A stretch of DNA of 64,000 nt, taken from the NCBI GenBank assembly GCA_943908425.1, contig CALTTC010000009.1, positions 1 through 64,000 of the forward strand, given 5' to 3'. This DNA comes from an uncultured Moraxella sp. Its GTDB lineage: Bacteria; Pseudomonadota; Gammaproteobacteria; Pseudomonadales; Moraxellaceae. This document shows positions 1 through 9,409 of this stretch, in pieces (within the stretch, counting starts at the first letter, position 1; each line of letters starts with the position of its first letter). A program made the translations under genes and the position numbers. The notes under the pieces are model-generated. The model saw only the letters and a program-made list of their open reading frames with translations, made no database searches and was not told the origin of the DNA.

Positions 1-55
1 AATCGTTAATCGTTAATCGTTAATCGTTAATCGTTAATCGTTAATCGTTAATCGT
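1..55. repeat. Heptanucleotide tandem repeat (AATCGTT)
   Basis: Seven perfect copies of AATCGTT are followed by a six-base partial copy. The array begins at the window edge, so its true length and any gene to its left are unknown. The nearest visible gene is rluE, whose stop codon lies 43 bp to the right, so here the array is intergenic and downstream of that gene. Confidence 0.95.
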
Positions 56-97
56 ATTGTCCGAGACAATTTATGTGCTGTCAAGCTAATTTGCAAA

Positions 98-712
98 CTA
101 TTTTTCGTGCGTACCTACTAGCGCCTGTATCGCTTGCCGATTAGCATAAACCGCCTCCCCAACTGGAATACCAAACACCGTAAAACCATGGGCGCTCACA
201 CGCACAAGACGTAAGCACGGTAAACCAACAGCGGCGGTCATTCGCCTGATTTGCCGATTTTTACCCTGAAAAATAGTGATACTAAGCCAGCTGTTTACCG
301 CGCGTTTGCCAACACCAGACGGCGCTGCCCACAAGCGTTCTTGCTCCTTTAGCGTCAGATGGCGGACATACGCTGGCAAAGTCTTGCCGTCTTTTAGTAT
401 AACCCCTGTTCTAAGCTGGCTAAGCTGTTCATCGCTTGCTATCCCTGCCACCTGCACCCAATAAGTCTTACCAAGACGGGCATCTGGTAGTGGATTGTGT
501 GCACGAATAACGAGTGGCTCGGTAAGACGTTGGTTTAGTTTACCGTCATCAGTCAAGAGCAACAACCCCTCACTTGTCGCATCTAACCTGCCCGCCACAC
601 GCAAGCTTTTATCGCTAATAAAATCGCTAAGCGTGCCATAGTCATTATTTTCATCACCGCGAAATTGACTTAATACGCCAAAGGGCTTGTTAAATAATAT
701 CAGTTTTGTCAT
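98..712 (-). CDS. rluE: Pseudouridine synthase, RluE-like (23S rRNA)
   Basis: This 204-residue protein belongs to the RsuA/RluB/E/F group of pseudouridine synthases, which isomerise a single uridine in rRNA. The catalytic block GRLDATSEGLLLLTDDG, with the essential Asp, is near residues 41-57, and a GKNRQIRRM motif lies in the C-terminal half. There is no N-terminal S4 domain and the protein is short, which fits RluE (23S rRNA U2457 in E. coli) rather than RsuA or RluB. That subfamily assignment is inferred from length and architecture. The gene starts 26 bp after the smc stop on the same strand, so the two are probably co-transcribed. Confidence 0.85.
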   Translation of the reverse strand: MTKLILFNKPFGVLSQFRGDENNDYGTLSDFISDKSLRVAGRLDATSEGLLLLTDDGKLNQRLTEPLVIRAHNPLPDARLGKTYWVQVAGIASDEQLSQLRTGVILKDGKTLPAYVRHLTLKEQERLWAAPSGVGKRAVNSWLSITIFQGKNRQIRRMTAAVGLPCLRLVRVSAHGFTVFGIPVGEAVYANRQAIQALVGTHEK

Positions 713-738
713 ATATGTCCGCTACTCAATTATCCACG

Positions 739-3700
739 CTATTCAATCAGTTTTGAAGCTGCCGCCAAGTCCACCGACACCACGCTTGAGATACCTGCTA
801 CCGGCATGGTTACCCCTTTTAGCTCCTCTGCCTTTTGCATGGCAAGCTTGTTATGACTAATAAAAATAAACTGCACCTGACTTGCCAAATCATCAATCAA
901 GCCTGTAAAGCGCGCCACATTGGCATCATCAAGCGGCGCATCCACCTCATCCAACACACAAAACGGCGCTGGGTGCTGCTTAAATATCGCAAAAATTAGC
1001 GATAATGCCGTCAAGGTTTTTTCACCGCCTGACAACACCGCTAAGCGACTGTTCTTTTTGCCTTTGGGCTGTGCCATCAAGACCAGCCCTGCTTGCCACT
1101 GCTCTGCTTTTGGGGTGCTGTCGTCATAATCTAGCGCAAGGCTTGCCTGCCCGCCATCAAACACTTTGTTAAACAAGCTATTTAGGGCTTGATTGACCGC
1201 CTGTAAGGTAGCCAAAAATAGTATTTTTGTTTGTTTATCAATGGTTTTTTGTGCCGCCTGCAAGGTTTCAATGCTTGCCTCCACGTCTTTTATTTGCGTG
1301 CTAAGTGGCGTTAGGCGAGCGGTTAATTCCTCTAGTTCTGCCTTGGCAACCAAATTGACCGCCCCAAGATTTGCCAGTGCTTTTGATAACTGTTGCACCT
1401 TGGCAAGTAGCTCACGTTTTTTGTTTTTGCCATCAGCAATCACGCCAATCCCACGCGCAAAGCCATCTAGCGTTTTGGTCAGATTAAAATCCTCTGCCTG
1501 CACCGCCAACTGCTCGCCCCAATCTTGCACCTTGGATAATGCTACCGCTACCTCCGCGTGAGCATTGGTCGCTTGCTGAACATGGTCTTGCACCGCCTGT
1601 TGCTTGGCTTGTAATTCGGTTTGTTGGCTAGTATCTAGCGCTTGCAAGGTCGCAAGTTCTGCAAGGCACGCCTTGTGGGCTATCGTTTGCTTAGTGAGCG
1701 CATCATTAATCGCCGCCTCGTCTTGTAACAATGCCTCTTGCTCTTGCGCGCTTTTATCAAGCACGTCTTGCCATTGTTCGCGTTCTTTTTCTGCCTGTGC
1801 CTTGGCGCGCTCATTTTGTGCTTGGCGCGCTTGGCTGTCGCTTAGGGCTTGGCTTGCCACACTAAAGTCGCTTGCCAGCTGTCTGTCACGAGCATAAAGT
1901 GCTTGCAAGGCTTGCTGTGACTCACGTTGGGCGCTGGTCGTTAGCTCAAGCCGTGTTTTGATGTCATCGATTTGAACGGTCAAAACTTTGTATTGCTCTG
2001 CACTTGCATCGCGTTCTTTTTGTACTTGCGTAAGTTCGCTAGCTAACGCCTCCCCTTCAGCAACCAGACTGTCATAATCGCGTGTGGCGTGGGTGTATTG
2101 CTCAAATTGCGCCAGTTGTTGCTGATAATCCTGCTTGGCTTGTGCCAGTTCTCGCTCAAGATTTGCAAGCGCAAAATGATATTCCCGACTTTGCCCCTCT
2201 AATGTTTCTAGATGCTGCTGCTGGGTGCGCGATTGCATTTGTAATTCGGTAGTGGCGTGCTCGTTTTGGGTTAATGCCTCCTCTAGCTCCTCAAGGCGCG
2301 CCAAATGCGCCAAGCGCTCTGCAAGCCCTGTGTTCTGTGCACCGACATAAATGCCCAAATTGTGCACAAATTTATCACAAACCACAAAGCCATCAGTATG
2401 GGGCACACCTAGCGTTTTTTGCAAATGAATATAAAGCTCGTCAATGGGCAATTTCAGCCAATCGTTATCCGCAAATAACGCCTCGTCCACCAAATAACTG
2501 CTCGCAAAAATCTTAAGCTTTGGTGTCTCAATCAAGGCACTAAGTGGCACAAAATGTTCACTGGTCTGCGTTTGCCGATAATTATTAGACAATATCCAGC
2601 CAGTGGTATCACTCATCAATAAATCGCTTGTACCCACGCCATCGTGCATCAAAAAAGCCAGTGCGCTATTTAGCTCCGTGGCATAACGCTCGCCAAGCGC
2701 ACTTAAGCGAATGCAATCTAGCACCGCTGTGTGCTCGGTTTTGTGATTTGCTATCGTGGTAAGCTTATGCAAAGTGCTATACTCAGCATTAAGCGTGGCA
2801 CTTTGTTTGTCAAGCGCCACAAGTGCATTTTGCGTATCGCTAAGCGCACTTTGCTGTGCTTGCAGGGTAGGGGTAATATCCTCTAGCATATCCTGCAAGC
2901 TTTGCTGTTTTGCTTGCATGGTTTTTATGGTATCAAGCAAAGGGGCAGGGTCAGTGATAGCGCGTGCCTGTAGGGCACTTTGCGCGCTGTGGCGCTCACG
3001 CCATTTGGCTTGTTGCTGTTGCAGGCGTTTTTGGTCATTGTCTAGCACGGCAAGCGCAGTCTGTACACTGTGGCGCTCGCTATTGACACTGTCTAACTGC
3101 TGTTGTAGGGCTTGCACCTTGTCATCTAGCTTTGCTTTGGCTTGCTTTTTTGGGGCTATCTTTTGTTCTAAGCTTGCCTGCTCTGCGGTAATCGCCTGTA
3201 GCTGTGCGCTGTGGCGCACCACTGCTTCTTTATCCAGTGTCCACGTTGTATTATCTAGGCGCAAAAGATTGCTTTGGGCATTGGTAAGATTGCTTTGGGC
3301 TTGGGCTAACTGATGCTGTATGCTATGGCGGTCAAGCTCTATCTTGTGCAATTTAGCCGTGCTTTGCTCTTTTAAAAAATGCTGGGCGTTTAATTGCTCT
3401 AGCGTTTTGGCGTGGGCGTTTTGTAGGGCGGTAAGGGCGCTATTGTGGGCGCTATTGTGGGTAGCAAGCTGGTTTGCTATCGCCGATTTTTGTTCATAAT
3501 ATTCCCACGCCATAAACAACTGTACCGCAAGCAAGTCCTTTTTTGCTTCATTGAGTGCTGTCTGCAAGGCGTCGTGCTTGACTGCCGCCGCTGCCTGCTC
3601 TTGCAATGTGGCTTTTTGAGCACTTAGCGTGCTATGCAAATCGTTTAGACGTAACAAATTATCCTTAGCAATCGCCAGCTGTTTTTGGGTCTCATTGGCG

Positions 3701-4236
3701 CGGGCTTGATAGCGCGACACCCCCGCCGCCTCTTCAATAAATTGGCGTAACTGTAGCCCATCTGCTTCAATAATCCGCCCAATCATTCCTTGCTCAATCA
3801 CTGCATAACTGTGTGACGACAACCCCGTCCCCAAAAACACATCCACGACATCACGGCGGCGCACTTTTTGCCCATTGATAAAATAGCTTGACTTGCCATC
3901 GCTCGTAATTTGTCGGCGTAAAGCTAATTCATTGTATAAATTCAATGCGTGACGAATGCCACTTTGGCTGTCTTGTGTGTGCTCAAGGGTGAGCTCCACA
4001 CTTGCCACACTGCGCGGATTTTTGCCATCTGTACCTGCAAAAATCACATCACTCATTGCTCCGCCCCGCAACTGCTTGGCGTGACTCTCTCCAAGCACCC
4101 AGCGAATGGCATCAATGACATTGGATTTGCCACAACCGTTTGGACCGACAATGGCGGTAATGTTGTGCTTAAAAGTAAACGTTGTGGGATTGGCAAAGGA
4201 TTTAAACCCCGCCAATTTTAAAGATTTTAGGCGCAT
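739..4236 (-). CDS. smc: Chromosome segregation ATPase SMC
   Basis: This is a bacterial SMC protein of about 1165 residues, the core ATPase of the Smc-ScpAB condensin. The start chosen is the ATG at 4236, giving the canonical MRLKSLKLAGFKSF N-terminus; an upstream start at 4275 adds 13 non-conserved residues. The Walker A motif GPNGCGKSN lies near residue 31. Two long Gln/Ala/Leu-rich coiled coils flank a hinge in the middle. The ABC signature LSGGEKTLTALSL and the Walker B segment CVLDEVDAPLDD sit at the C-terminus. The coiled-coil bias produces many antisense open frames that are not genes. rluE follows immediately. Confidence 0.96.
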   Translation of the reverse strand: MRLKSLKLAGFKSFANPTTFTFKHNITAIVGPNGCGKSNVIDAIRWVLGESHAKQLRGGAMSDVIFAGTDGKNPRSVASVELTLEHTQDSQSGIRHALNLYNELALRRQITSDGKSSYFINGQKVRRRDVVDVFLGTGLSSHSYAVIEQGMIGRIIEADGLQLRQFIEEAAGVSRYQARANETQKQLAIAKDNLLRLNDLHSTLSAQKATLQEQAAAAVKHDALQTALNEAKKDLLAVQLFMAWEYYEQKSAIANQLATHNSAHNSALTALQNAHAKTLEQLNAQHFLKEQSTAKLHKIELDRHSIQHQLAQAQSNLTNAQSNLLRLDNTTWTLDKEAVVRHSAQLQAITAEQASLEQKIAPKKQAKAKLDDKVQALQQQLDSVNSERHSVQTALAVLDNDQKRLQQQQAKWRERHSAQSALQARAITDPAPLLDTIKTMQAKQQSLQDMLEDITPTLQAQQSALSDTQNALVALDKQSATLNAEYSTLHKLTTIANHKTEHTAVLDCIRLSALGERYATELNSALAFLMHDGVGTSDLLMSDTTGWILSNNYRQTQTSEHFVPLSALIETPKLKIFASSYLVDEALFADNDWLKLPIDELYIHLQKTLGVPHTDGFVVCDKFVHNLGIYVGAQNTGLAERLAHLARLEELEEALTQNEHATTELQMQSRTQQQHLETLEGQSREYHFALANLERELAQAKQDYQQQLAQFEQYTHATRDYDSLVAEGEALASELTQVQKERDASAEQYKVLTVQIDDIKTRLELTTSAQRESQQALQALYARDRQLASDFSVASQALSDSQARQAQNERAKAQAEKEREQWQDVLDKSAQEQEALLQDEAAINDALTKQTIAHKACLAELATLQALDTSQQTELQAKQQAVQDHVQQATNAHAEVAVALSKVQDWGEQLAVQAEDFNLTKTLDGFARGIGVIADGKNKKRELLAKVQQLSKALANLGAVNLVAKAELEELTARLTPLSTQIKDVEASIETLQAAQKTIDKQTKILFLATLQAVNQALNSLFNKVFDGGQASLALDYDDSTPKAEQWQAGLVLMAQPKGKKNSRLAVLSGGEKTLTALSLIFAIFKQHPAPFCVLDEVDAPLDDANVARFTGLIDDLASQVQFIFISHNKLAMQKAEELKGVTMPVAGISSVVSVDLAAASKLIE

Positions 4237-4364
4237 TTTGGCTAAAAATAAGGTATTGTAACAAACTTTTGCCAAGGATATAAAAAAATTTATGTAAGCC
4301 TAATTGCACCGCCCTATCGCTTGCTTTTTTTATTGGTTAATTGGGACAAATTTTGGGCAAATGC

Positions 4365-4392
4365 TTGACAGTTAGTAAATTTTTGCTATAAT
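4365..4392 (+). promoter_or_regulatory. Sigma70 promoter of the CAU tRNA gene
   Basis: A perfect TTGACA (4365-4370) and a perfect TATAAT (4387-4392) are separated by 16 bp. The -10 box is extended (TGCTATAAT). The tRNA starts 12 bp downstream of the -10 box. Confidence 0.85.
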
Positions 4393-4403
4393 TGCACCAC
4401 TTT

Positions 4404-4480
4404 GGCGATGTAGCTCAGCTGGTTAGAGCGTACGACTCATAATCGTAAGGTCAAGAGTTCAAGTCTCTTCATCGCCACCA
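4404..4480 (+). tRNA. tRNA with CAU anticodon (tRNA-Ile2 or elongator tRNA-Met)
   Basis: A 77-nt cloverleaf with encoded CCA. The acceptor arm GGCGATG pairs with CATCGCC, the anticodon stem TACGA/TCGTA encloses the loop CTCATAA, and the T arm contains GTTCAAGTC. The CAT anticodon is shared by elongator Met, initiator Met and lysidine-modified Ile2. The paired acceptor terminus excludes the initiator. The anticodon-arm and T-arm context resembles gammaproteobacterial tRNA-Ile(CAU) slightly more than elongator Met, but I cannot separate the two with certainty. Confidence 0.9.
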
Positions 4481-4610
4481 AGTACACCGCCAAACGCTTG
4501 TTTTATAGTGTTTGGTTTTTTTATTTAAATTTTAGGCAAATTGTCTAATTTAGCCCGCCTATTTTAACCCCCTAATTTAACCCGCCTAATTTAAAAAGTT
4601 TATTGCCAAT

Positions 4611-4641
4611 AAAAAACCGCCAAAATCTTGACGGTTTTTTT
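4611..4641. terminator. Bidirectional Rho-independent terminator
   Basis: A hairpin with AAAAAACCG on one side and CGGTTTTTT on the other gives an A-tract/T-tract in both directions. It lies between the tRNA (reading right) and lldP (reading left, stop at 4654), and could end both transcripts. Confidence 0.75.
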
Positions 4642-4653
4642 ATCACTTAAGCT

Positions 4654-6294
4654 TTAAGGAATCATAAACGGGAACACATACGCTTGCAAGGTGATAATCG
4701 CCCCCATCATTACCGTAAAGATAATGCTGTGTTTGACGGTAAAGCGGAATAAATCCGACTCTTTGCCCACCAAACCCACCGCCGCACAGGCAATGGCGAT
4801 CGATTGTGGCGAAATCATCTTACCTGTTACCCCACCACTCGTGTTGGCGGCCACCAAAAGTACTTCTGGCACACCAATTTGTTGCGCAGTTGTGGCTTGT
4901 AAGGCAGCAAACAAGGCGTTAGACGACGTATCCGACCCTGTAAGAAATACCCCAACCCAGCCCAAAAACGGCGAAAAGAACGTAAAGGCTTTGCCAGTAT
5001 GGGCAAGAGCTAATGCCAGCGTGGATGATAAGCCAGAATAATTGGCAACAAAGGCAAAGGCAAGCACAAGCCCAATGGATAAAATAGAAATTTTAAGCTC
5101 GCCTAAGGTTTCGGTGAACGTGGCAACTGCATCACGCGCGCGCATTCTTAACGCCAAAACGGTAATAATACAGGCGATAAAAATTGCCGTACCCGTTGCC
5201 GAGAACCAATCAAATTTATACACCGCCACATAGTCGGTTACTTCCGCTACCACAGGGGGTACTTTTTGTACCATATTATGCAAAAACGGCACTTCAATAT
5301 TAAACACCCAGCTAGATAACGCCCCATCTTTGGCAAACAACTGCTTAAATGGCTTTAAGCTCCAAAGCGTTACCATCACCGTTAAAATAGCAAAAGGCGA
5401 CCACGCTTTAATAATTTGCCCTGTAGTAAAGCTTGTATTGGTATCAAGCGTGGCTTCTTGGTCTTCAAAGCGGAAAATACGCTTTGGTTTCCACACTTTC
5501 AAAAATAGCGTAAGCGATACCAAGCACACAATCGCCGAGGTAATGTCTGGCAATTCAGGGCCCACAAAGTTAGAGGTTAAATACTGCGTAATGGCAAAAC
5601 TTAAGCTTGCTACCAAGACAGCAGGATAAGTTTCTTTAATGCCACGCCAGCCATCCATAATTGCCATAATCCAAAATAAGACAATCGGCACCACAAACGG
5701 TAACTGACGTCCCACCATACGGCTAACATCCATCGGATCAATGCCCGAGACCTGCCCCGCTACCGTAATCGGAATACCCATCGCCCCAAAGGCAACCGGT
5801 GCGGTATTGGCAATCAAACAAAGCCCTGCAGCATACAATGGCTTAAAGCCTAAACCGACCAATAAAGCTGCGGTAATGGCAACTGGCGCACCAAATCCTG
5901 CCGCCCCCTCCAAAAACGTCCCAAAGGCAAAGCCGACCAAAATCATCTGTAGACGTTGGTCAGGGGTAATCGATAAAATACTGGAGCGGATAATATCAAA
6001 TTGCCCTGTCTTGACAGAGATTTTGTACAAAAATACCGCACCGATGATAATCCACGCAATGGGCCACAAGCCATAAAAAAAGCCATAAACCACCGACGCT
6101 AGCGCCATCGCCACCGGCATTTTATAAAAAAACAGCGCAACCAGCGTTGCAAGTGTGACGGTGATTGCCGAGGCCACCACCCCTTTTAGGCGAAAAACGG
6201 TGAGCGCCAAAAAGAAAAAGATAATCGGAATAAGGGCAACAAGGCTAGACAGCCACACGTTGCCCAACGGGTCATAAAGTTGTTGCCACTGCAT
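4654..6294 (-). CDS. lldP: L-lactate permease (LldP family)
   Basis: This 546-residue polytopic inner-membrane protein imports lactate (or glycolate) with protons. It has about 12-13 hydrophobic segments. The family-typical block GTFLEGAAGFGAPVAITAALLVGLGF is visible near residues 125-150, here cited by its ends GTFLEG and LVGLGF. A second conserved block, GSDTSSNALFAALQ and NTSGGVTGKMISPQS, lies near the C-terminus. The ribosome-binding site AGGAG sits 5 bp before the ATG. No lldR regulator or lactate dehydrogenase gene is adjacent, so it appears to be a single-gene unit with the terminator at 4611-4641 downstream. Confidence 0.93.
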   Translation of the reverse strand: MQWQQLYDPLGNVWLSSLVALIPIIFFFLALTVFRLKGVVASAITVTLATLVALFFYKMPVAMALASVVYGFFYGLWPIAWIIIGAVFLYKISVKTGQFDIIRSSILSITPDQRLQMILVGFAFGTFLEGAAGFGAPVAITAALLVGLGFKPLYAAGLCLIANTAPVAFGAMGIPITVAGQVSGIDPMDVSRMVGRQLPFVVPIVLFWIMAIMDGWRGIKETYPAVLVASLSFAITQYLTSNFVGPELPDITSAIVCLVSLTLFLKVWKPKRIFRFEDQEATLDTNTSFTTGQIIKAWSPFAILTVMVTLWSLKPFKQLFAKDGALSSWVFNIEVPFLHNMVQKVPPVVAEVTDYVAVYKFDWFSATGTAIFIACIITVLALRMRARDAVATFTETLGELKISILSIGLVLAFAFVANYSGLSSTLALALAHTGKAFTFFSPFLGWVGVFLTGSDTSSNALFAALQATTAQQIGVPEVLLVAANTSGGVTGKMISPQSIAIACAAVGLVGKESDLFRFTVKHSIIFTVMMGAIITLQAYVFPFMIP

Positions 6295-6425
6295 AAAAGC
6301 TCCTAATGTTACAGTGCGATAAATAAGGGGTTAATAAAGCGGGCAATATTGTAACACAGAATACAAATTTGGCTAGCTACTTGCCCTTGCAAGCCTTGAC
6401 CGCTAATAAACCCCCAAAAGTACAG

Positions 6426-7337
6426 TTATTTTTTTAAGCCTGCCAATACCCCACTTGCCACAATCAACACAATGCCCAATATCGCCACCGTGCTAAGCGT
6501 CTCACCAAATACATACGCCCCATAAATCGCCGACAAGACCACCACCAAGTAACTAAGGGCTGCCACCATAAATTTACGCCCTACCTTATAAGCGTGCGTC
6601 ATTGCCACCTGCCCTGCCACCGCCGACAGCCCAATGCCGAGCAGATAAGGCACCGCTTCCATACTCACGCTTGTCCAACCCTTAAAAAAAGTCGTGGCAA
6701 GTCCTGCCCCAATGCTTGCCAATGCCGAAAAATAAAACACAATCCGCCACGTTGGCTCACCAAGTAGCGACAGCTCTCGCACCTGCAAATAAGCATAGCC
6801 TGCAATCAAACCGCTAGATAACCCAATCAAGCTTGGCATCACCCCAACCGACAAAATGGTAGGACGCAAAAGCATCACAATCCCCACAAAACCCACGACC
6901 AACGCAAACCACGTCAAACGGCTAGGCAACTGCTTTAAAATCACCACCGACAACACCGCCAAAAAAATAGATGACGTATAACTAAAGGTAATGGCAGTCG
7001 CCAAAGGCAAATGGGCAATGCCATAAAAAAACATAAGCAAGCTTACCGTCCCTGCCAAGCTTCGCCAAAAATGGGCACCAGGATAAGCCGTTTTAAACGA
7101 TTGCCCAAGCAGTATGGCTTGCACGCCAAGCACCAACACCGCAAAAATCACCCGCCAAAACACCAGCTCATACTCGTGCATTGCAAATTTTTGGGCAGAA
7201 GTTTTAACCAAAATACCCATAATGGTAAAACAAATTGCCGCCACAACTTGCCACAGCGACCCAAGATAAGAGCCTGTTTCATTATGTGCCACAAGGCGTG
7301 CGTGCTTTTGCTTGGTATTAAAATTATTGGTTGTCAT
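6426..7337 (-). CDS. EamA-family (DMT superfamily) transporter
   Basis: This 303-residue protein has ten predicted transmembrane helices arranged as two five-helix EamA repeats, the usual drug/metabolite transporter layout. The first repeat begins after a hydrophilic tail of about 25 residues. It most resembles the RhaT/YdcZ-like or S-adenosylmethionine-type transporters that are common in Proteobacteria. Substrate and direction of transport cannot be read from the sequence. It is divergent from aroE and separated from lldP by 131 bp. Confidence 0.8.
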   Translation of the reverse strand: MTTNNFNTKQKHARLVAHNETGSYLGSLWQVVAAICFTIMGILVKTSAQKFAMHEYELVFWRVIFAVLVLGVQAILLGQSFKTAYPGAHFWRSLAGTVSLLMFFYGIAHLPLATAITFSYTSSIFLAVLSVVILKQLPSRLTWFALVVGFVGIVMLLRPTILSVGVMPSLIGLSSGLIAGYAYLQVRELSLLGEPTWRIVFYFSALASIGAGLATTFFKGWTSVSMEAVPYLLGIGLSAVAGQVAMTHAYKVGRKFMVAALSYLVVVLSAIYGAYVFGETLSTVAILGIVLIVASGVLAGLKK

Positions 7338-7712
7338 AGATTTTATATCAATAATGGAATAAAATGCGATTGGGTCGCCACTATTTGTGCTATCATTTAG
7401 ACCAAGATTAGGTGCTTGGCTGTTTGTCGCTACGGTTTGCTGGCTTTATTTATCAATGCTTTTGTCAGCTTTTTACTTATCACAAGTCTTAATCAGTCAT
7501 TTATCAGTACAAATATCGGTACAAAGCGTTTTTGCGGTCGCCATTGCCTTAATTTAATTATCTCTTTACGTTTAAGCTTATAACAAGTCTGCGCTAAGAC
7601 TTTACCGACCTTTAACTTTTGCTTGAGTATTTTTACGCTAAAGGGCTTTTGCATTTAGCCTGATTTTCGCTTATTATACGCCAATATCCCCCATACGCCA
7701 ATTAGGTGAGCA
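7338..7712. other. Divergent intergenic region, EamA gene / aroE
   Basis: No gene is visible. The region must hold the promoters of both flanking genes. On the plus strand TTATTATAC just before 7682 is a plausible -10 for aroE, and an AGGTGA ribosome-binding site lies just before its ATG. No repeat or hairpin stands out. Confidence 0.5.
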
Positions 7713-8531
7713 ATGCTTCATTTTATCGTTATCGGTAATCCCATCAGCCACAGCAAAAGCCCTGAGATTCACGCCCAATTTGCTAGCATCGCCAACCTAC
7801 CTATCAGCTACCAACGGCAGTTTTGCCCCAATGATAAAGAGGCGTTTGTCGCTGTTGTACAAAGCTTTTTTAAAGGGGGCGGTACTGGGGCAAATGTTAC
7901 CTTACCCTTTAAGCAAATGGCGTTTGATTTATGCCAAAAAGACGGCGTGTTATCAAAGAATGCCAAAAGTGCTTGTGCGGTCAATACATTATGCCTAAAA
8001 AACGGACAACTGTATGGCGACAACACAGACGGTATTGGCTTATGCTATGACTTAAAACGAGTTTTAGCACAGCGTCAATTGGGCGATTTAGCAGGCAAAC
8101 GAATGCTAATTTTGGGGGCGGGCGGGGCAACACGGGGCATTATTTTGCCATTACTAAACGAAAAAGTCGCCCATATCACCATCGCTAACCGCACCAAAGC
8201 GCGTGCCAAACAGCTTGTCAGTGAACACAACAATCAATTAACCCAAGCGGATTTTGAGACACTGGACGGACACTTTGATATTGTGATTAACGCCACCTCT
8301 GCCACGACCACAGGGCAAGCCTTACCCCTACCCAAAAGCCTGCATGCCACAGTCGCCTACGAGCTAATGTATGGCAAACCGTCGCCGTTTTTGGCACAGC
8401 TTAATCACGATTATGGCGTTGATGGTCTAGGCATGCTAATTGCCCAAGCGGGTTATAGCTTTGAGCTTTGGACAGGCATTTGTGCCAAAACGCTATTGCC
8501 AGCTTTTTTTGATGAGCCTATTTTACCATGA
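7713..8531 (+). CDS. aroE: Shikimate dehydrogenase (NADP+)
   Basis: This 272-residue enzyme reduces 3-dehydroshikimate to shikimate in the aromatic amino acid pathway. The N-terminal substrate domain carries NPISHSKSP near residue 8 and the NVTLPFK block with the catalytic Lys. NTDGIG supplies the catalytic Asp. The NADP-binding Rossmann loop reads LGAGGATRG, followed by the ANRTKARA phosphate-binding segment that marks an NADP-dependent AroE. The length is typical. It is preceded by an AGGTGA ribosome-binding site and appears monocistronic. Confidence 0.96.
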   Translation: MLHFIVIGNPISHSKSPEIHAQFASIANLPISYQRQFCPNDKEAFVAVVQSFFKGGGTGANVTLPFKQMAFDLCQKDGVLSKNAKSACAVNTLCLKNGQLYGDNTDGIGLCYDLKRVLAQRQLGDLAGKRMLILGAGGATRGIILPLLNEKVAHITIANRTKARAKQLVSEHNNQLTQADFETLDGHFDIVINATSATTTGQALPLPKSLHATVAYELMYGKPSPFLAQLNHDYGVDGLGMLIAQAGYSFELWTGICAKTLLPAFFDEPILP

Positions 8532-9409
8532 TAAATCAATTATCACGCCACGTTATTTATCGGTTATCGGTTATCGGTTATATTAAGCGATAAATAATGC
8601 CAATTTGCCAATAGTGTTATCCACCTAAAAATATTAAAAAAAGCATTAAAGATAATTATCTTAAAATGCACAAATCAAAATTATAAAAACCCATCAATGA
8701 TGATAACCAAAAACACCAAGCGACTTTTACCTACCCAATATAATTATTAAAATATTATAGCAAAGTTTGCACCTATATAATGGCAAGTATTCTAACAACT
8801 ATTAAAATCCGTAAACAATGTACATAAAAATCCCAAATAAAATTTAAGATTTAGCACTAGCACATCGCATTAAATGATTTTCTGTCATCTAATAAAAAAT
8901 ATGCTAATTCGCAAACAATGCACACTAGAAAAACAAATCTCAAATACTAAAAAACAACAGATTTTCCAAGCCTAGCGTTTATTGCCATTTGGTAATTATT
9001 GTACAACAAATGGCTTTTTTAATAAGTTGGTTAAAAAACTATCTTAATTTTTATATAGACACATTATTGAATTAAAATTTATCTACTCTATAAAAAAATT
9101 ATAAAATACCCATTCAAAATATAAAAACTCTTAACATAAAAAATTATCAGCACTTAATCAGCTATTAGCCAGCAAATTTTAATAATTCAGTGTTTCTTAA
9201 TTATAAAAAGCTAACTTATAATTAAATTATATGGGTATTTATATTTATAATTTTTAAATTAAATAAGATTGTCATAATAAAATCTTAAAAAATTGTGGTG
9301 GTCATAGGCAATCAGTTACAAAGCGTCGTTACAAAATCAGCTTTGCTATTGCCTATCATACTAAGTACAATAGCACGCCCAATTTTTATCCAACATTTAC
9401 CCAATATCT
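8532..9409. other. Very AT-rich gene-free region with an orphan terminator
   Basis: No convincing protein-coding frame exists on either strand. Just after aroE, the 10-bp inverted repeat TTATTTATCG / CGATAAATAA (8553-8562 and 8588-8597) encloses three copies of TATCGGT. A consensus-like TATAAT lies at 8776-8781 and a strong plus-strand terminator at 8984-9020. Together these could bracket a short untranslated RNA, but the -35 region is poor. The remainder is low-complexity. Confidence 0.5.
8984..9020 (+). terminator. Orphan Rho-independent terminator
   Basis: A perfect 8-bp stem GCCATTTG/CAAATGGC with a 15-nt loop is followed directly by six Ts. It lies 450 bp downstream of aroE with no gene upstream of it on this strand other than aroE. 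Confidence 0.65.

Noticed and set aside
920..3627. Several rightward frames antisense to smc
   Set aside because: They are Cys/Ser/Leu-rich shadows caused by the codon bias of the coiled coils, without ribosome-binding sites.
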